Positions 15,444-22,297 of a DNA stretch of 35,809 nucleotides are shown piece after piece. The stretch is taken from positions 1 through 35,809 of the IMG/VR virus record IMGVR_UViG_3300023196_003104; one strand, written 5' to 3'. Numbering within the stretch: position 1 is the first letter of the stretch; each line of letters starts with the position of its first letter. This DNA is from a virus. The notes beneath the pieces were generated by a model, which was not told the origin of the DNA, did not search any database, and saw only the letters and a program-made list of their open reading frames with translations. A program made the position numbers and the translations under genes.

Positions 15444-15788
15444 TTATAGGCGAATGGGATTAATTGGAGCAAAATCATATCTCCGGTCCAAACGTACAGG
15501 ATATATTAGCCACCGGACCTGATCTCCGAACAGGATACGAAATGCGTCGTAATGATCCGGACAACTTTGGCGACCACCAAGATACATGAAGATATCTCCA
15601 TGCTTCAACGTTAAAGTTGGCATAGGGTATATACGTTCATGGGGTCTATTATAACCTCTTGAATTAATCAACGTAGGACTTTGATTAATAAAGAAACCTG
15701 CGCTGTCATAGCTACGATAAAGCCGTCCTGCTGTGGGGTTCCACGTGCATTTCTTAATAACGAAATCTTTATCGTAGTTATAAGACAT
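15444..15788 (-). CDS. Hypothetical protein, 114 aa
   Basis: Unrecognised. Rich in Tyr, Arg and Pro, with GDIFMYLGGRQSCPDHYDAF near residue 64. There is no membrane segment, signal peptide or catalytic motif. It starts 3 bases after the stop of the 15792 gene and lacks an obvious ribosome-binding site, so translational coupling is likely. It lies in a run of small minus-strand ORFs, typical of early host-takeover regions of phages (inference). Confidence 0.6.
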   Translation of the reverse strand: MSYNYDKDFVIKKCTWNPTAGRLYRSYDSAGFFINQSPTLINSRGYNRPHERIYPMPTLTLKHGDIFMYLGGRQSCPDHYDAFRILFGDQVRWLIYPVRLDRRYDFAPINPIRL

Positions 15789-15791
15789 TAA

Positions 15792-16019
15792 TCAATCAAT
15801 AAGATTTAGATTATATAGCTCTAGCACCGCTGCACGAAGAGAAATACCTTGACTGTTTGCATATGCCTGAGCGGCATTAATCTGAGCTACAGTAAGAACG
15901 ACGTTTTCCCCGCTACTGCTATCATCATCAATACTATCAGCCGCTTTACGCAAACCGGCTTCTGCCAGCCTAAGAGCTACACCCGCTGCGAACAACTTAC
16001 CTGCCCATGATAGACGCAT
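15792..16019 (-). CDS. Hypothetical protein, 75 aa, helical
   Basis: Unrecognised. The N-terminal 28 residues are Ala/Leu-rich (LSWAGKLFAAGVALRLAEAG) and may be membrane-interacting, followed by an acidic linker (DSIDDDSSSGEN) and a C-terminal helix pair. GAAAG upstream is a weak ribosome-binding site. It probably belongs to one transcription unit with the 15444 gene. Confidence 0.55.
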   Translation of the reverse strand: MRLSWAGKLFAAGVALRLAEAGLRKAADSIDDDSSSGENVVLTVAQINAAQAYANSQGISLRAAVLELYNLNLID

Positions 16020-16050
16020 ATATATCTACTTTCTTCTGTTTCAATAATTA

Positions 16051-16251
16051 TCAGTTTGTGAATTTAAACTGACGAACAATCGTATTATTAATCCACTTTG
16101 TATCCCCCGGCTTATTGGAGAATGCAATTAGATATCGCCGTTCATATTCCGTAACATCAATTTCACGGACTTCAACCTCATAAGGCTTTCCGAGAACATT
16201 CATATTAAGCTTATCGCCCTTATTCAGTAGCTTTTCAAGATCGCCAACCAT
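16051..16251 (-). CDS. Hypothetical protein, 66 aa
   Basis: Unrecognised small soluble protein with mixed helix and strand. A strong ribosome-binding site (AGGAGATAGGA) precedes the ATG at 16251, which supports this as a real gene. No motif, membrane segment or signal is visible. Confidence 0.6.
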   Translation of the reverse strand: MVGDLEKLLNKGDKLNMNVLGKPYEVEVREIDVTEYERRYLIAFSNKPGDTKWINNTIVRQFKFTN

Positions 16252-16323
16252 ATTCCTATCTCCTATCGGTTTTCCGCAATAAATTAGAGATTAGACTTGT
16301 GACTTAAGATAATCGTTTTGATA

Positions 16324-16467
16324 TCAAGCCGCAAAAATATCAAGCACCGTGAGGAAATTATGGTTTTGTGATCTAAAACGACGACGTGCATCTGCAACGG
16401 ACGATGCCCTAATCGTCTCCCAAACAACCGATCCATTAAACGAGTAGATAATTGTGTAGTTCGTCAT
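16324..16467 (-). CDS. Small ORF, 47 aa, with its own promoter
   Basis: Reads MTNYTIIYSFNGSVVWETIR and ends LDIFAA, then TGA. It fills an otherwise empty gap between the 16051 and 16579 genes. Beta strand followed by a basic helix (ADARRRFRSQ) is a layout I associate with small phage proteins. The promoter at 16475-16503 has its -10 box 7 bases before the ATG, with no ribosome-binding site, matching the leaderless pattern of other genes here and supporting expression. Codon use (CGT, ACG, TCG) matches the neighbouring genes. Function unknown. Confidence 0.62.
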   Translation of the reverse strand: MTNYTIIYSFNGSVVWETIRASSVADARRRFRSQNHNFLTVLDIFAA

Positions 16468-16474
16468 ATGATTA

Positions 16475-16503
16475 AATATAGCAAACTCGGCTAACAATTT
16501 AAA
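16475..16503 (-). promoter_or_regulatory. Sigma70-like promoter, leaderless type
   Basis: On the minus strand: TTTAAA (16498-16503), a 17-base spacer, then TATATT (16475-16480). The ATG of the 47-aa ORF is 7 bases further on. Confidence 0.58.
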
Positions 16504-16504
16504 C

Positions 16505-16544
16505 CAATAAAAAAACTCCGGAAATATGGGGATTTCCGGAGTTT
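16505..16544 (-). terminator. Rho-independent terminator after the 16579 gene
   Basis: A perfect 13-base-pair stem (AAACTCCGGAAAT at 16513-16525 with ATTTCCGGAGTTT at 16532-16544) around ATGGGG, followed on the minus strand by a T-rich tract. Confidence 0.9.
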
Positions 16545-16578
16545 CAGTTTTTGGAGGAAGAAGTACAGGACTATATGA

Positions 16579-16887
16579 TCAATCAAGTAACGAAGGTGTG
16601 GTAGGTTCCGTATCAGCAAGTTTTTGTTCATTCTCTTGCATCTGCGTCTCAGCTTGCTTGTTAAGACCTTCAACCATCTTGTTATAGCTCTCAACGTATT
16701 CTGGACAGAGAGTAAGATATCTCTTGTCCTCTGGATGAACCTCGAGAACTACTGAGCGAAGATGATCAATAATGTTAGTTCCAGTAAGTAGAGAAAGTTG
16801 AACCAGCTCTCTTACCATGCCGATGATGTTATCATCAACTTTATAAAGCATTCTGTTAGTTTCAGTTGTTGTTGTTTCTTCAGACAT
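16579..16887 (-). CDS. Hypothetical protein, 102 aa
   Basis: Starts at the ATG at 16887 (MSEETTTTE), which has AAGGA 6 bases upstream; the ATG at 16893 is too close to that site. Helical throughout, with an acidic, Gln-rich C-terminal third (KQAETQMQENEQKL). No recognised family. A strong terminator follows, so this is the end of a transcription unit. Low-complexity acidic tails like this are common in small phage regulators, but no role can be assigned. Confidence 0.65.
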   Translation of the reverse strand: MSEETTTTETNRMLYKVDDNIIGMVRELVQLSLLTGTNIIDHLRSVVLEVHPEDKRYLTLCPEYVESYNKMVEGLNKQAETQMQENEQKLADTEPTTPSLLD

Positions 16888-17006
16888 AACCATTCCTTTA
16901 AGAAGAAGTTTAGGGAATGTAACCCAAAACGTATAAGAAAAAACAACAGAAGATTAAAACCATACCAGGGATGGGATCATATTCTTCAAACATTATTTAC
17001 CTCTTT

Positions 17007-17405
17007 TCAACGCATATATTCTATGGCAAGATTTTCTTTAACAAGTGTGTCATTGAGAGATACGGTTTCTTTTGTAAATCCTACCGGATATATTTCTACC
17101 AACCATCTACCATATTTTTCTTGTTTAAGTTCTTTGCCATTATGACTACGAATAATAATATCACCTGTAGGTGCATTATCTTTAAACCAAGCTTCTACAT
17201 GAGTTTTTGTTTCCAAGCCCCGCATCAACTCTTCTTCATCTTTTGGATGTGAAATTTCTGGAGCATTAATACCCCAAAGACGAGCATGAACGCTCTTTAA
17301 TAGACCAAAGCCAAGATCAATTAGAATATCAACAGTATCTCCGTCAATTACTCTATTAATCTTGGCTTTGTAGAAATAAACCAGATGTTCTGTTTCGGTC
17401 AACAT
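17007..17405 (-). CDS. Staphylococcal nuclease-like (SNase/TNase) protein
   Basis: Predicts 132 residues, close to the size of a minimal SNase domain. The family signatures are present: NRVIDGDTVDI near residue 17 (metal-binding Asp), RLWGINAPE near 42 (Arg and Glu of the active site region), and KYGRWLVEI near 105 (second Arg). SNases cut DNA and RNA. There is no signal peptide, so it would act inside the cell, perhaps on host nucleic acid (inference). The start codon directly abuts a perfect inverted repeat, described separately. Confidence 0.87.
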   Translation of the reverse strand: MLTETEHLVYFYKAKINRVIDGDTVDILIDLGFGLLKSVHARLWGINAPEISHPKDEEELMRGLETKTHVEAWFKDNAPTGDIIIRSHNGKELKQEKYGRWLVEIYPVGFTKETVSLNDTLVKENLAIEYMR

Positions 17406-17426
17406 ATGGTTAAATATTAACCATAT
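17404..17426. promoter_or_regulatory. Perfect inverted repeat at the SNase start codon
   Basis: ATATGGTTAA, ATA, TTAACCATAT: two 10-base arms around a 3-base centre. It overlaps the ATG of the SNase-like gene and includes a TAATAT -10-like box on the minus strand. It could be an operator for a dimeric repressor or an mRNA hairpin hiding the start codon. Confidence 0.55.
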
Positions 17427-17467
17427 ACAATTATATTTTTATAATATTTATCTGCTAAATCTGCGGA

Positions 17468-18559
17468 TTATAATATAGAGGCAGCGATAAGACAACCTCT
17501 AGCAACGGCGTGTAGGGGATCGGCGGCGTGTCTTACTTCTTTAAGAGGAACTGGGAATTCATTATCTTCAAGCTTTTGAGCAAACATACGAACGAAACCC
17601 TTTGCTTGAGTGGTACCACCGCCTACTACTACAGGTAGAGGGTCTTTGAACTTTGGAAGATCCTTATGATCTGATAGGGCAGCGGCAAGTTGCTTGGTGG
17701 TATAATCAATAAGCCGCTCATAGTAAGAAGATACGGCAGCAAGAACTTGATTTTCATTTGGCTTGCCAATTGTAAATTCTCCACCTTCCTTTTCAGCTTG
17801 AACTACGCTATCAGTTTGACCAGTAGCTACCGCAGACATACGATCAATCCAATCGCCGCTCTTGGTAGTAGAGAAGGTCAATACAGGTTCACCATTAAGC
17901 ATTACACAGACGTTAACCATGCCAGCGCCCCATGATAAGCATATGCCAGTATAGTCGTCCTTCTCAAGCTCTGAATAACAAAGAGCTTCTGCCTCGTTAA
18001 TAGCTTTTGGAGTGTATCCGATATCTGTTAGAACCTTCTTAACAACGTCTTCATGATATCCAACGTCGAACTCGTCATCTTCTTGATCAATCGGTTGAGC
18101 AGGAATACAGAATACAATCTTTTCACCGGGTTCAGAAGGCTTACCAGCTACTTCTTTAAGAATATAGGACAGAACTCTACGAGCATCTTTTTCTTTACTT
18201 GAAACTACTCCCTTATACATGGGACGTTTAGCACTATCGTTACGCTCTACAGCCTTTTCAATTGCATCCTTACCAAGAATAACAAATGAACCATCAGCAT
18301 CCTTAACGAAAATCTTTCCAGCAAGACCCTTTTCAATCATCTTTGTAGCAATTGGAGTTGCGGGTTTGATTACATAGAATGCATCACGGAAATCTTTATA
18401 TTGAACCGTTCCTTCTTCTTGTTCAGATGCTAACACAACAAATGAGGTGCCAACGTCTAAACCCTTTCCTAACTTAGTCATATTTTTATTCCTTTTTTCT
18501 TTAGTCTTTTTGCCCTGCATTGTTTCTAATTCTTCTATTGATAAGATTTTAAATCCCAC
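17468..18559 (-). CDS. Actin-like ATPase (actin/Hsp70 superfamily)
   Basis: Predicts 363 residues from a GTG at 18559, which has AGAGG 8 bases upstream; an internal ATG at 18481 (MTKLGKGLDVGTSF) with AAGGA upstream would give 337 residues, and both may be used. The five nucleotide-binding motifs of the actin fold are visible: phosphate-1 (GLDVGTSFVVLA), connect-1 (INEAEALCYSEL), phosphate-2 (LSWGAGMVNVCVM), adenosine (VVVGGGTTQAKGF) and connect-2 (AVARGCLIAASIL). Length fits ParM/MreB-like filament proteins rather than Hsp70, as there is no substrate-binding domain. Likely roles are DNA segregation or positioning of phage structures (inference). It is downstream of a membrane-anchored protein in the same operon. 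Confidence 0.87.
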   Translation of the reverse strand: MGFKILSIEELETMQGKKTKEKRNKNMTKLGKGLDVGTSFVVLASEQEEGTVQYKDFRDAFYVIKPATPIATKMIEKGLAGKIFVKDADGSFVILGKDAIEKAVERNDSAKRPMYKGVVSSKEKDARRVLSYILKEVAGKPSEPGEKIVFCIPAQPIDQEDDEFDVGYHEDVVKKVLTDIGYTPKAINEAEALCYSELEKDDYTGICLSWGAGMVNVCVMLNGEPVLTFSTTKSGDWIDRMSAVATGQTDSVVQAEKEGGEFTIGKPNENQVLAAVSSYYERLIDYTTKQLAAALSDHKDLPKFKDPLPVVVGGGTTQAKGFVRMFAQKLEDNEFPVPLKEVRHAADPLHAVARGCLIAASIL

Positions 18560-18572
18560 TGTTCAGTCCTCT

Positions 18573-18938
18573 TTAGACTTTTTTTAATGAAGCGAGTTTG
18601 TTGACATTAGCACTTAAACTTTCGTCTTTGGCTACTGTAGTGTTACCAAGATCATCAAATTTCTTCTCAAGACTATCAGTTTTGACTTCTGTTATAAACT
18701 TGCTATCATCAATTTCAATCTTACGAACACCTCCATAGACAGGCTTTTGTTCTGTTCTATTGAAAAAACTAATTGGTTTTTCCATATTTGATGATGCATT
18801 AATAGTTTGTACTACGGGCGTTTGAGTTATAGGATTATGTACTGTAACTGCTATTGGAGCAGGAGTATTCATTCTGGATATTATATAACCCATACTAAAG
18901 ACTATAAAGTAGCTTGAAACTATTATAAAGATTTCCAT
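18573..18938 (-). CDS. Membrane-anchored protein, 121 aa, next to actin-like gene
   Basis: Residues 2-21 (EIFIIVSSYFIVFSMGYII) form a single N-terminal transmembrane helix; the remaining 100 residues are polar and probably cytoplasmic or periplasmic, with a Pro/Thr/Val linker and a helical C-terminus. It starts 1 base after the 18940 gene and ends 13 bases before the actin-like gene, so all three are made together. A membrane anchor for the filament protein is an attractive guess from position only. No family is recognised. Confidence 0.65.
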   Translation of the reverse strand: MEIFIIVSSYFIVFSMGYIISRMNTPAPIAVTVHNPITQTPVVQTINASSNMEKPISFFNRTEQKPVYGGVRKIEIDDSKFITEVKTDSLEKKFDDLGNTTVAKDESLSANVNKLASLKKV

Positions 18939-18939
18939 A

Positions 18940-19587
18940 TCAAGTATTTGCCTTTACCTTTTGTTCCCTCAAATACTTGCTGTAACAATCATTATGAACA
19001 ATAGTTTTACCCGCTTTAAGTTCTTCTTCTGGAATTGTGCCTTCTATATCCAAACCACAGATAGCACAATTAGGCTTTTTTACTGGGGCGGCTTCTTCTT
19101 TTTTTAGGGAACTTTGTTCCGTCTCTGCTACCGGTGGAGGAGCTGGCAACACTTCTTTCTTTGTTCCTACGTGCTCTATTACCTTCTGCACGCCCGAGGG
19201 CGGCGATGAAGCAACCGGAGGCACAGGAGCCGGTTGTTCTACTGGCTTAGTCTCAATAAGCTTTGGAAGAGGCGCTACAGGGGGAATAACTTGTTGCTCT
19301 GGTGTTTTCTTTCCAGCAGCTTTGTCCTTTTGTAAACCCAATAACCCATATCCTACGATATCGCCATATGCGCTCTCACCAAATGCATCCTTATTTGTAG
19401 CAATACGTTTGAGCTTATCAAAAATACGAACTACGCATAGCATATCTCCATATGCTTCTGGAGGAATGCCATTTGGATATAGTAGTTTTAAAAACTCTCC
19501 TGCTTGTTCAAAAGAATTTCCATAAGCCATATTCTTTTGTTCTACAAGATTACCAATCTGTTCTGCTAATTCTTTATATTTTCCCAT
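18940..19587 (-). CDS. DUF1599-like domain fused to a C-terminal zinc knuckle
   Basis: Predicts 215 residues. Residues 1-88 (KNMAYGNSFEQ near 18, then RIFDKLKRIA near 54 and GESAYGDIVGYGLLG near 70) match the pattern of DUF1599, an all-helical domain linked to nucleotide modification or NTP pyrophosphohydrolase-like proteins. A long Pro/Val/Glu linker spans about 92-168. The C-terminus has a treble-clef-like zinc motif (CAICG, then HNDC). GAGG lies 5 bases before the ATG. It is the first gene of the operon containing the actin-like ATPase. The enzymatic activity is not proven by the motifs. Confidence 0.68.
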   Translation of the reverse strand: MGKYKELAEQIGNLVEQKNMAYGNSFEQAGEFLKLLYPNGIPPEAYGDMLCVVRIFDKLKRIATNKDAFGESAYGDIVGYGLLGLQKDKAAGKKTPEQQVIPPVAPLPKLIETKPVEQPAPVPPVASSPPSGVQKVIEHVGTKKEVLPAPPPVAETEQSSLKKEEAAPVKKPNCAICGLDIEGTIPEEELKAGKTIVHNDCYSKYLREQKVKANT

Positions 19588-19601
19588 TCTTTCCTCTTTT
19601 G

Positions 19602-19630
19602 ATGTTAGATGATATCTTAACTTGACTTAA
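19602..19630 (-). promoter_or_regulatory. Possible promoter of the actin-like operon
   Basis: On the minus strand: TTAAGT (19625-19630), a 17-base spacer, then TAACAT (19602-19607), followed by a leader containing GAGGAAAGA. The -10 match is imperfect. Confidence 0.4.
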
Positions 19631-19651
19631 TATTGATTTATATTTGTTTAC

Positions 19652-19679
19652 AAAATAAAAAAGACGGATTGCCCGCCTT
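19652..19679 (-). terminator. Rho-independent terminator after the 19720 gene
   Basis: On the minus strand: AAGGCGG pairs with CCGTCTT (one G-T pair) over a 5-base loop (19661-19679), then a run of six T broken by one A. Confidence 0.75.
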
Positions 19680-19719
19680 ATCTATTAAAAACCGAACTTT
19701 TTTTTTCCCGGAGATTACT

Positions 19720-20157
19720 TCAACCTAAACCACCAAATGAACCATACCCTAATCCCTTCAACCCATACTCAAGTAGCTGGGCTTCTGAACCTGAGAAAAC
19801 ATTTAGCGCACCAGTTAGAATGTAGAAATCCTGTCTTGGAATAGTTGTTAGCCCAGCTACCACTTCGCACGTTACCGTTCCAGTATCAGAACGGACGAAT
19901 AAATCAGTTACACGTAGTTTCCCACTATAGGAACCGCTAACAGGTAATGTAAAGAAATTGCTGCCATTTACACCATTTTGCGTAAATCCAATTCTTAATA
20001 ATCCAGCAGTATTATTCTTAACAGTTACCTCATTGGTAACAAATGGAAACTGTATGTTAAATGGCGAAACTGTAACAGCAGATTGGGTTACGTATGGTAA
20101 ACCACTTGCTTGATATTCGCCTACGTTATTTGGACCGGTTTTATAATTAAATGCCAT
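19720..20157 (-). CDS. Beta-rich hypothetical protein, probably virion-associated
   Basis: Predicts 145 residues rich in Val, Thr, Ser, Gly, Asn and Phe in alternating patterns (for example NFFTLPVSGSYSGKLRVTDL near residue 67), as expected for a jelly-roll or sandwich surface protein. The C-terminus is Gly-rich (LKGLGYGSFGGLG). No family recognised. It lies 18 bases after thyX and has its own terminator. A -10-like TAATAT and TATTTA lie just upstream of the ATG, but no convincing -35 was found. It resembles the 11149 gene in composition and in being a short isolated unit. Confidence 0.65.
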   Translation of the reverse strand: MAFNYKTGPNNVGEYQASGLPYVTQSAVTVSPFNIQFPFVTNEVTVKNNTAGLLRIGFTQNGVNGSNFFTLPVSGSYSGKLRVTDLFVRSDTGTVTCEVVAGLTTIPRQDFYILTGALNVFSGSEAQLLEYGLKGLGYGSFGGLG

Positions 20158-20175
20158 ATCCGTTAAATATTAGGC

Positions 20176-20847
20176 TCATTCAAAAGGTTCTCTAATCTTT
20201 CCACTTTCATCGACTAAGTTAAACGCTTTAAGCGTGTGCTGGAATGGATTACCCTCTATATTGATAACCTGTTCTAACATTTGTCTTGCAATGTCCCTAA
20301 TTTCAATCTGTGCATGAGTTGAATATCTCAGCCTTAAGAAATTTGCAAATGAACGAAAGTTAAACATTACATCAGCCGTCAACTGAATACCATATGGCAG
20401 ATATAGTCTGGCGCTTTCTTTTGCACGCTTACGAGATACACCCTTGGCTACAAGGCGATTTAAACATTCATGGTAGCTCTTAAGGTTGTTCTCCATGTAT
20501 TCTACATAAAGATTAACCTCTTCATCATCCCAATCTTGAGGAACATAATACTTGTCGTCTTTAAGTTCCTTATATCGTGCGCTCTCACCATTTACTGAAA
20601 CACCAATACGATGTTTGATGATATGGATATGCGATGCAATATCGGTTGTAACAAGGAAATGTAGACTTGATTTCTCAAATGGAGTTTCGTGATGGTTTTC
20701 TGCAAGCATCTTTAGTAGTGCTGGCATACGTCCAAGCTTGGCTTCATCAATATCACGAACCGTTGAAGTCCAAGCTGACATTGCGTGTTGTAAATCCCCG
20801 CCGTAATGCCCTAAAAGTTCTACTTTATTCTGATGCTGTTCTTTCAT
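20176..20847 (-). CDS. thyX: Flavin-dependent thymidylate synthase
   Basis: Predicts 223 residues from the ATG at 20847, which has GGAG 7 bases upstream and overlaps the previous stop by 4 bases; an in-frame ATG 18 bases earlier lacks a site. The ThyX signature (usual RHRxxSxNExSxRY) is present as KHRIGVSVNGESARY near residue 75, and HETPFEKSSLHFLV near 51 is also typical. The enzyme makes dTMP from dUMP with FAD, NADPH and methylene-tetrahydrofolate. Together with NrdA/NrdB and dUTPase in this window it forms a complete route to dTTP for phage DNA synthesis. The first signature residue is Lys and the Glu is shifted (NGES); both are variants of the family pattern. Confidence 0.93.
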   Translation of the reverse strand: MKEQHQNKVELLGHYGGDLQHAMSAWTSTVRDIDEAKLGRMPALLKMLAENHHETPFEKSSLHFLVTTDIASHIHIIKHRIGVSVNGESARYKELKDDKYYVPQDWDDEEVNLYVEYMENNLKSYHECLNRLVAKGVSRKRAKESARLYLPYGIQLTADVMFNFRSFANFLRLRYSTHAQIEIRDIARQMLEQVINIEGNPFQHTLKAFNLVDESGKIREPFE

Positions 20848-21101
20848 ACACTTTCTCCATCCCATTTATTACAAGACTTATAAGGAAGTTCATCATCTTC
20901 TAATGATGGCTTCATTTGTAGCGTAAGATTATAACATCCTCTATCATGATATTCAACTACAATTGAAATTTCTTTATCTGATTTGCCAGAAGAAATAAGT
21001 TGATTGATAGCTTTTTGAAGGGTTTCTAAACCTTCTCTGGTTCCAATTATATAAGCGGTATCATTTTGATGATGTTGTGAATGAATATGAAGTGTCTTCA
21101 T
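20844..21101 (-). CDS. Hypothetical protein, 85 aa
   Basis: Unrecognised. The N-terminus is His-rich (MKTLHIHSQHHQND), followed by a helix (LETLQKAINQLISSG) and strands. It overlaps thyX by 4 bases and also overlaps the 21098 gene by 4 bases, so three proteins are made from one coupled message. The function may relate to nucleotide supply by position, but no motif supports this. Confidence 0.62.
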   Translation of the reverse strand: MKTLHIHSQHHQNDTAYIIGTREGLETLQKAINQLISSGKSDKEISIVVEYHDRGCYNLTLQMKPSLEDDELPYKSCNKWDGESV

Positions 21102-21436
21102 TTTATTTCCTCTATTTGTTCTATCTCTTCTAACATAAGAGTATATGTTCTTTCAACTCTCATGCCATTTCTCATTTTAAAACAACCAATTTCTAAAAAG
21201 AAAATCCCATTGACAATTCTCTTTGTGAGAAGAGTGCCAATGAGAATTCTTTTTTCCATATCTTCTGGATCATACCTTCTGGTTAAACTTCCAGAAGGAT
21301 CAATAAGACCCAATTTTCTTGGGTCTTTGAACTTGATCTTTAAAGTTATTCCGATTGGAGCATTTTGAACAATCTCAGCTATCGGCGTTTCTTTTTCTTT
21401 CTTACGAGAGAATAGATTTTTTAGCTGTTCAAACAT
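21098..21436 (-). CDS. Hypothetical protein, 112 aa
   Basis: Unrecognised. It starts with a basic amphipathic helix (MFEQLKNLFSRKKEKET), then a beta-rich core (GITLKIKFKDPRKLGLIDPS) and an acidic C-terminal helix (LMLEEIEQIEEIK). It is the first gene of the coupled group that ends in thyX. No catalytic motif or membrane segment is visible. Confidence 0.62.
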   Translation of the reverse strand: MFEQLKNLFSRKKEKETPIAEIVQNAPIGITLKIKFKDPRKLGLIDPSGSLTRRYDPEDMEKRILIGTLLTKRIVNGIFFLEIGCFKMRNGMRVERTYTLMLEEIEQIEEIK

Positions 21437-21483
21437 TCTCTAATGTTAGCATAAAGGTTTAAAAAAGTAAACAGTCAGTTTGA

Positions 21484-22260
21484 TTAATGTGTTCTATTCA
21501 TTTCATATCTAAACAATGCATTTGCGATTTGACGACTTGGAATAAACATAGACAAATGATGCATACTTCCCACATAGGAACTTGCCAAACCAATAACTCT
21601 ACCATTTGGAAGCATTAGAGGACCGCCAGAGAACCCACCAACAAGCGGAATTGAAGCTTGTATTGCGGTTATGCGTCCATGAGAAACAACATTCCGTGAT
21701 ATAATGCCATCCACTAAAGACCAAACTAATTCTAATGGATGTCCTAAAAGATATACTCTTTGAGCCACATTCAGGCTACCAAGTTGTAATGTCATAATAG
21801 CATTAGAAGAAGTAGTTCCTGGTTGCAACTCTAATATAGCTAAATCATTGACTGGATCTACATGAACAACTCTTGCTTCATTAACAATATCATTAATAAA
21901 ACGGCGATCTAACATATCAATATCGCCATATCTTACAAACTGAACAACGTCGCCAACAGGATTTGGTCTTGTTGGAAGTTGAATAGCCATGTTTCCTATA
22001 CGAACAATACGCATTTCTTGAAAACAATGTAATGCACTTACAATTGTTCTATTAGAAATAAAAAATCCGCTGCAAAACACCTGGGCGGTTTGATCAGCGG
22101 ACGTTTCAGCTCTATTATGTATTAATGCAACCGTTGCTCTTATTGCCGTTTCCAGCGGCGGTCGTTCTCTATCTCTGCGGACAGGAACACTACTGTGACA
22201 GCTATTTAATAGCATCACCCCTATTAACAACCCAAACAATATCTTTTTCATAACATACAC
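21484..22260 (-). CDS. Secreted lipoprotein, trypsin-like serine protease (S1)
   Basis: Predicts 258 residues. The N-terminus is a lipoprotein signal peptide (basic MKK, hydrophobic FGLLIGVMLL, lipobox LNSC with Cys near residue 21). The mature part has the chymotrypsin-fold triad: His in VSALHCFQ near 78, Asp in VNDLAILEL near 138, and Ser in GGFSGGPL near 213, with the GxSGGP motif intact. It should be lipid-anchored in the envelope facing the periplasm or outside and cut proteins there. A lipoprotein protease is uncommon on a phage; superinfection exclusion or destruction of envelope proteins are possible roles (inference). ATG at 22260 and ATG at 22251 (MKK) are alternative starts. Confidence 0.9.
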   Translation of the reverse strand: MYVMKKILFGLLIGVMLLNSCHSSVPVRRDRERPPLETAIRATVALIHNRAETSADQTAQVFCSGFFISNRTIVSALHCFQEMRIVRIGNMAIQLPTRPNPVGDVVQFVRYGDIDMLDRRFINDIVNEARVVHVDPVNDLAILELQPGTTSSNAIMTLQLGSLNVAQRVYLLGHPLELVWSLVDGIISRNVVSHGRITAIQASIPLVGGFSGGPLMLPNGRVIGLASSYVGSMHHLSMFIPSRQIANALFRYEMNRTH

Positions 22261-22297
22261 CCATATTAATAAATATAGGTGTCAACCGTGATCTTTG

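Noticed and set aside
19037-19525. A 162-codon open frame on the plus strand opposite the DUF1599-like gene
   Set aside because: Its product is a low-complexity Ser/Phe/Gly/Thr-rich shadow of the Pro/Val/Glu linker on the other strand, with no start signals.
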